Assembly (NCBI GenBank): GCA_031283825.1
Contig: JAITAZ010000309.1
Location: forward strand, 1 to 7,476
Source of the DNA: Planctomycetaceae bacterium
GTDB lineage: Bacteria; Planctomycetota; Planctomycetia; Pirellulales; Thermoguttaceae
Reading direction: 5' to 3'
DNA: 7,476 bases
Part shown: piece after piece, positions 5,175 through 7,476 of the stretch
Layout of the letters: each line of letters opens with the position of its first letter
Numbering within the stretch: position 1 is the first letter of the stretch
The notes under the pieces: model-generated
Database searches by the model: none
Seen by the model: only the letters and a program-made list of their open reading frames with translations
Told to the model about the DNA's origin: nothing
Position numbers and translations under genes: made by a program

Positions 5175-7424
5175 ATGAAAAATTCAATCAATATGAAAAA
5201 AAAATATACTATATATACAACGCTTGTTTCACTTGCGTTTTTGCTCTCGACTTTTTCGATTTTTTCGACTTTATTGTCGGCAGAATCTCAAAATTACATT
5301 TTGGAAAACAACTCGTTAAAACGAGTCTTGTCTGTAACGGCAGATCAAATTTTGCAAACTTCAGAAATTACAAATAAACGAAACAACGTTACAGTCAAAC
5401 CGGCGTCCGCTCGCGAATTTCAAATCCGATTGTCTAAAGGTACTGATAAACCAGAAACGCAATTTACTCTCAACTCCGCCGATTTTGCCGTCAAAAACAC
5501 CCAGCAAAATAAAACGAAAGATAAAAAAACTTTGACGTTTAATCTCGAAGGAAAAAAATATCCAATTACAATTTCCGTCGAATACTCGCTAAATGATAAC
5601 GAATTTTTTATGCGGAAAATTTTACGCATTCTCAGTAAAGATGATTTCATTTTAGAACGAATCGACGTCGAAACGCTACGACTCGAAGACGCTTATCAAC
5701 CTTATACATTGCGCGAAATCACGGCTAACGCCAACGCTCGCTGGAGTCCCGGACTCGGTCAGCCGCTTTATGAGTCGAAAGCTGCAATGTTTTGGGGAAT
5801 AGAATTTCCGGCGGCAGATAATCGCGTTGCCAACGACGAACTTATCGCCGGTTATCTCTACGGAAAAAAACTCGCAAAAGAAACAACTTACGTCAGCTAT
5901 CCGGCAGTAATGGGCGCAGCGGATGATCCGAATTTCATCCGCGAATCATTATTCGAATACATCGAACTTGTGCGAAAACGTCCGCTCCGCTTACAAGTAC
6001 AATATAACTCTTGGTTCGATCTCGGAGGAAGAGGTGTCAACCGAAATACAATTGCTAACAGCGTTTCCAAAATTCATCAAGAATTAGTAAAAGCTCGCGG
6101 TTGTCGTCCTCTTAATGCTTACGTTATCGATGACGGCTGGCAAGACACGGGCGCGGATTGGTCAGATAAAGTTTGGAAAGTAAATACGCAGCGATTCGAC
6201 GCCGACTTCGCCGAAACCGTAAGTCTGATGAAAGAAATTGACTCAAATCTCGGACTTTGGATGAGTCCGGGTTGTTTGTTCGGCGCTGAAGGCGCGGCAA
6301 AAAAAATGAAAAATCAAGGTTATGAGATGCTCGATCCTTGGGCGTCGATGGCAGGTCCGAAATACATGCAAGCATTCGAAGACAGAACAGTCGAGCTTAC
6401 TCGTCAAGGCGTAAGTTTTTTCAAACTGGATGGAATTTTTGGTCATCTAAATGTTCGCAATTTTGAACTGCACGGCGGACGCTACGGCTTGCCCGAAATG
6501 CCGCAACTCGAACTCGACGGATTCGCTTCAAACGACAAACGATTAAACGACTCAAAATACGACGAGCTGAAAATCTACTATCTTTCCGCCGGAACTGAAC
6601 GTTTGATTCAAGCCTTTGACAATGTTGCTAAAATCAATCCTGACATATATTTTGTGATTAGCAACGGCGCGTGGTTGAGTCCTTGGTGGTTGGTTCATAT
6701 TGATTCAGTTTGGATGATCAACGCGGACGACGCGGCGGGCGGCAGCTTGCGTAATGCAGAACTTACGTATCGCGACGGTTGCTATTACGAATTTTGGACA
6801 ACTCAACACGCTCAATTTCCGTTGTATGCTATTTTCAACCATGAGCCGAAAAAATTAAACTCAAAAGAACCAAAAGACGTTTTTCGTAAATATCTTTATA
6901 TGAATCTTTCACGCGGCACGGGATTTGTTGAGATGTACATTAAACCAAAAGAACTCAGCGATTATGACTGGGACGTATTGGCGGAAGGTTTACAATGGAC
7001 TTACGAGATGTTTCCTACTTTCAATCGCGTTTTAATGCACGGCGGCAATCCAAGAAAAAATGAAGTTTATGGTTTTACGGCGTGGAACAACGATATTGGC
7101 TATATTTCATTGCACAATCCGGCAGACAAACCGAGTCAATATTCGGTGTATCTTAATCGTGAATTTGGTTTGCCGGCTGAAACGGCAAAAGATAAAACGA
7201 ATAAATTTTACATTAATTCTCCGCTTGAGGACAGCGTCAAAGATTTACCTGAAACAATTCAAGTTGGAGATAAGTTGACATTTCAATTGCAGCCTAAAGA
7301 AATACGAATCGTTTGTTTCAGTAAAACGCAGAATAATTGGCAAAATCTAAAATCGTTACAGAAACGAACCTCAAACGATTTCCAACCGCCGCCGCCAACG
7401 ACAACGCCGACAACAACAAAGTAA
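5175..7424 (+). CDS. Exported clan GH-D (GH36/GH27-like) glycoside hydrolase, probable alpha-galactosidase type
   Basis: This 749-residue protein probably cleaves alpha-linked (galactosyl-type) sugars outside the cytoplasm. A signal peptide with a lysine-rich start and hydrophobic core ends near LLSA-ES (about residue 36). A beta-rich N-terminal domain (about 40-270) precedes a (beta/alpha)8 catalytic domain. That domain shows YVIDDGWQD (316-324), GLWMSPG (360-366) and FFKLDG (415-420), where D419 matches the clan GH-D nucleophile. ISNGAWLSPWWL (495-506) and VWMINADD (512-519) follow, with D518 or D519 the likely acid/base region. A C-terminal beta-sandwich (about 620-715) ends in a PPPPTTTPTTTK tail, perhaps a flexible or glycosylated spacer. 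Total length fits GH36-like enzymes. Exact substrate cannot be read from sequence. Start: ATG at 5175 or at 5193 (residue 7, MKKK); neither has a Shine-Dalgarno. Its strand composition (C at or above G) differs from the preceding genes, and it appears to have its own promoter. Confidence 0.87.
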   Translation: MKNSINMKKKYTIYTTLVSLAFLLSTFSIFSTLLSAESQNYILENNSLKRVLSVTADQILQTSEITNKRNNVTVKPASAREFQIRLSKGTDKPETQFTLNSADFAVKNTQQNKTKDKKTLTFNLEGKKYPITISVEYSLNDNEFFMRKILRILSKDDFILERIDVETLRLEDAYQPYTLREITANANARWSPGLGQPLYESKAAMFWGIEFPAADNRVANDELIAGYLYGKKLAKETTYVSYPAVMGAADDPNFIRESLFEYIELVRKRPLRLQVQYNSWFDLGGRGVNRNTIANSVSKIHQELVKARGCRPLNAYVIDDGWQDTGADWSDKVWKVNTQRFDADFAETVSLMKEIDSNLGLWMSPGCLFGAEGAAKKMKNQGYEMLDPWASMAGPKYMQAFEDRTVELTRQGVSFFKLDGIFGHLNVRNFELHGGRYGLPEMPQLELDGFASNDKRLNDSKYDELKIYYLSAGTERLIQAFDNVAKINPDIYFVISNGAWLSPWWLVHIDSVWMINADDAAGGSLRNAELTYRDGCYYEFWTTQHAQFPLYAIFNHEPKKLNSKEPKDVFRKYLYMNLSRGTGFVEMYIKPKELSDYDWDVLAEGLQWTYEMFPTFNRVLMHGGNPRKNEVYGFTAWNNDIGYISLHNPADKPSQYSVYLNREFGLPAETAKDKTNKFYINSPLEDSVKDLPETIQVGDKLTFQLQPKEIRIVCFSKTQNNWQNLKSLQKRTSNDFQPPPPTTTPTTTK

Positions 7425-7428
7425 AATT

Positions 7429-7476
7429 GTAACCGTTCACGAGTTTTTAAATTCCGAATTTTAAATCCGTGAACGG
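7429..7476. repeat. Copy of dispersed palindromic repeat, cut by the window edge
   Basis: Left arm GTAACCGTTCACG (7429-7441), centre AATTCCGAATT (7450-7460) and right arm CCGTGAACGG (7467-7476), with the expected TTAC lying beyond the edge. Nearly the whole 48 nt is self-complementary. It starts four bases after the hydrolase stop codon, mirroring the copy after the cytochrome gene. Confidence 0.85.

Noticed and set aside
5141..5377. Open frame overlapping the hydrolase start in another frame
   Set aside because: It is a shadow of the signal-peptide region; the hydrolase frame carries the clear family motifs.
464..7476. CRISPR array
   Set aside because: The repeats are palindromic, few and hundreds to thousands of bases apart, with genes between them and no regular spacers or cas genes.

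Overview
The window is AT-rich bacterial DNA with three complete genes on the + strand, one gene on the - strand cut by the left edge, and about 1.4 kb of intergenic DNA rich in palindromes. The host looks like a Gram-negative, probably anaerobic or gut/sediment-type bacterium. The evidence is an exported glycoside hydrolase, a membrane-anchored multiheme c-type cytochrome, weak or absent Shine-Dalgarno sites at most starts, and an AAA-ATPase-like/PD-(D/E)XK family protein of a kind common in Bacteroidota, spirochaetes and other anaerobes. One very good sigma70-type promoter argues mildly against Bacteroidota. I cannot name the phylum.

Layout. 1-434 (-): N-terminal part of an AAA-ATPase-like protein. 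435-1503: no convincing gene. This stretch holds two half copies and one full copy of a dispersed palindromic repeat (464-494, 632-683, 1288-1318), a perfect GTAGAGACGCAA-type hairpin (591-620), a bare AT-rich stretch (684-1287) and a ~100-nt fold-back (1324-1424). 1504-3891 (+): soluble hybrid histidine kinase (HAMP-like, PAS, PAS, HisKA, HATPase, receiver). 3976-4860 (+): membrane-anchored cytochrome with three CXXCH motifs, probably co-transcribed with the kinase. 4861-5174: a full palindromic repeat directly after the cytochrome stop, then a near-consensus extended -10 promoter, then a 106-nt fold-back in the predicted 5' leader of the next gene. 5175-7424 (+): exported clan GH-D (GH36/GH27-like) glycoside hydrolase. 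7429-7476: another copy of the repeat, cut by the right edge.

How the genes may work together. The kinase and cytochrome are adjacent and same-strand, which suggests (inference only) a redox or respiratory signalling pair. The hydrolase has its own promoter and a different strand composition, so it is probably a separate unit. The parts most likely to be undescribed are the non-coding ones: the structured leader at 5021-5126, the fold-back at 1324-1424, and the CCGTTCACGG repeat family, which recurs five times in 7.5 kb, only between genes and in two cases within four bases of a stop codon.
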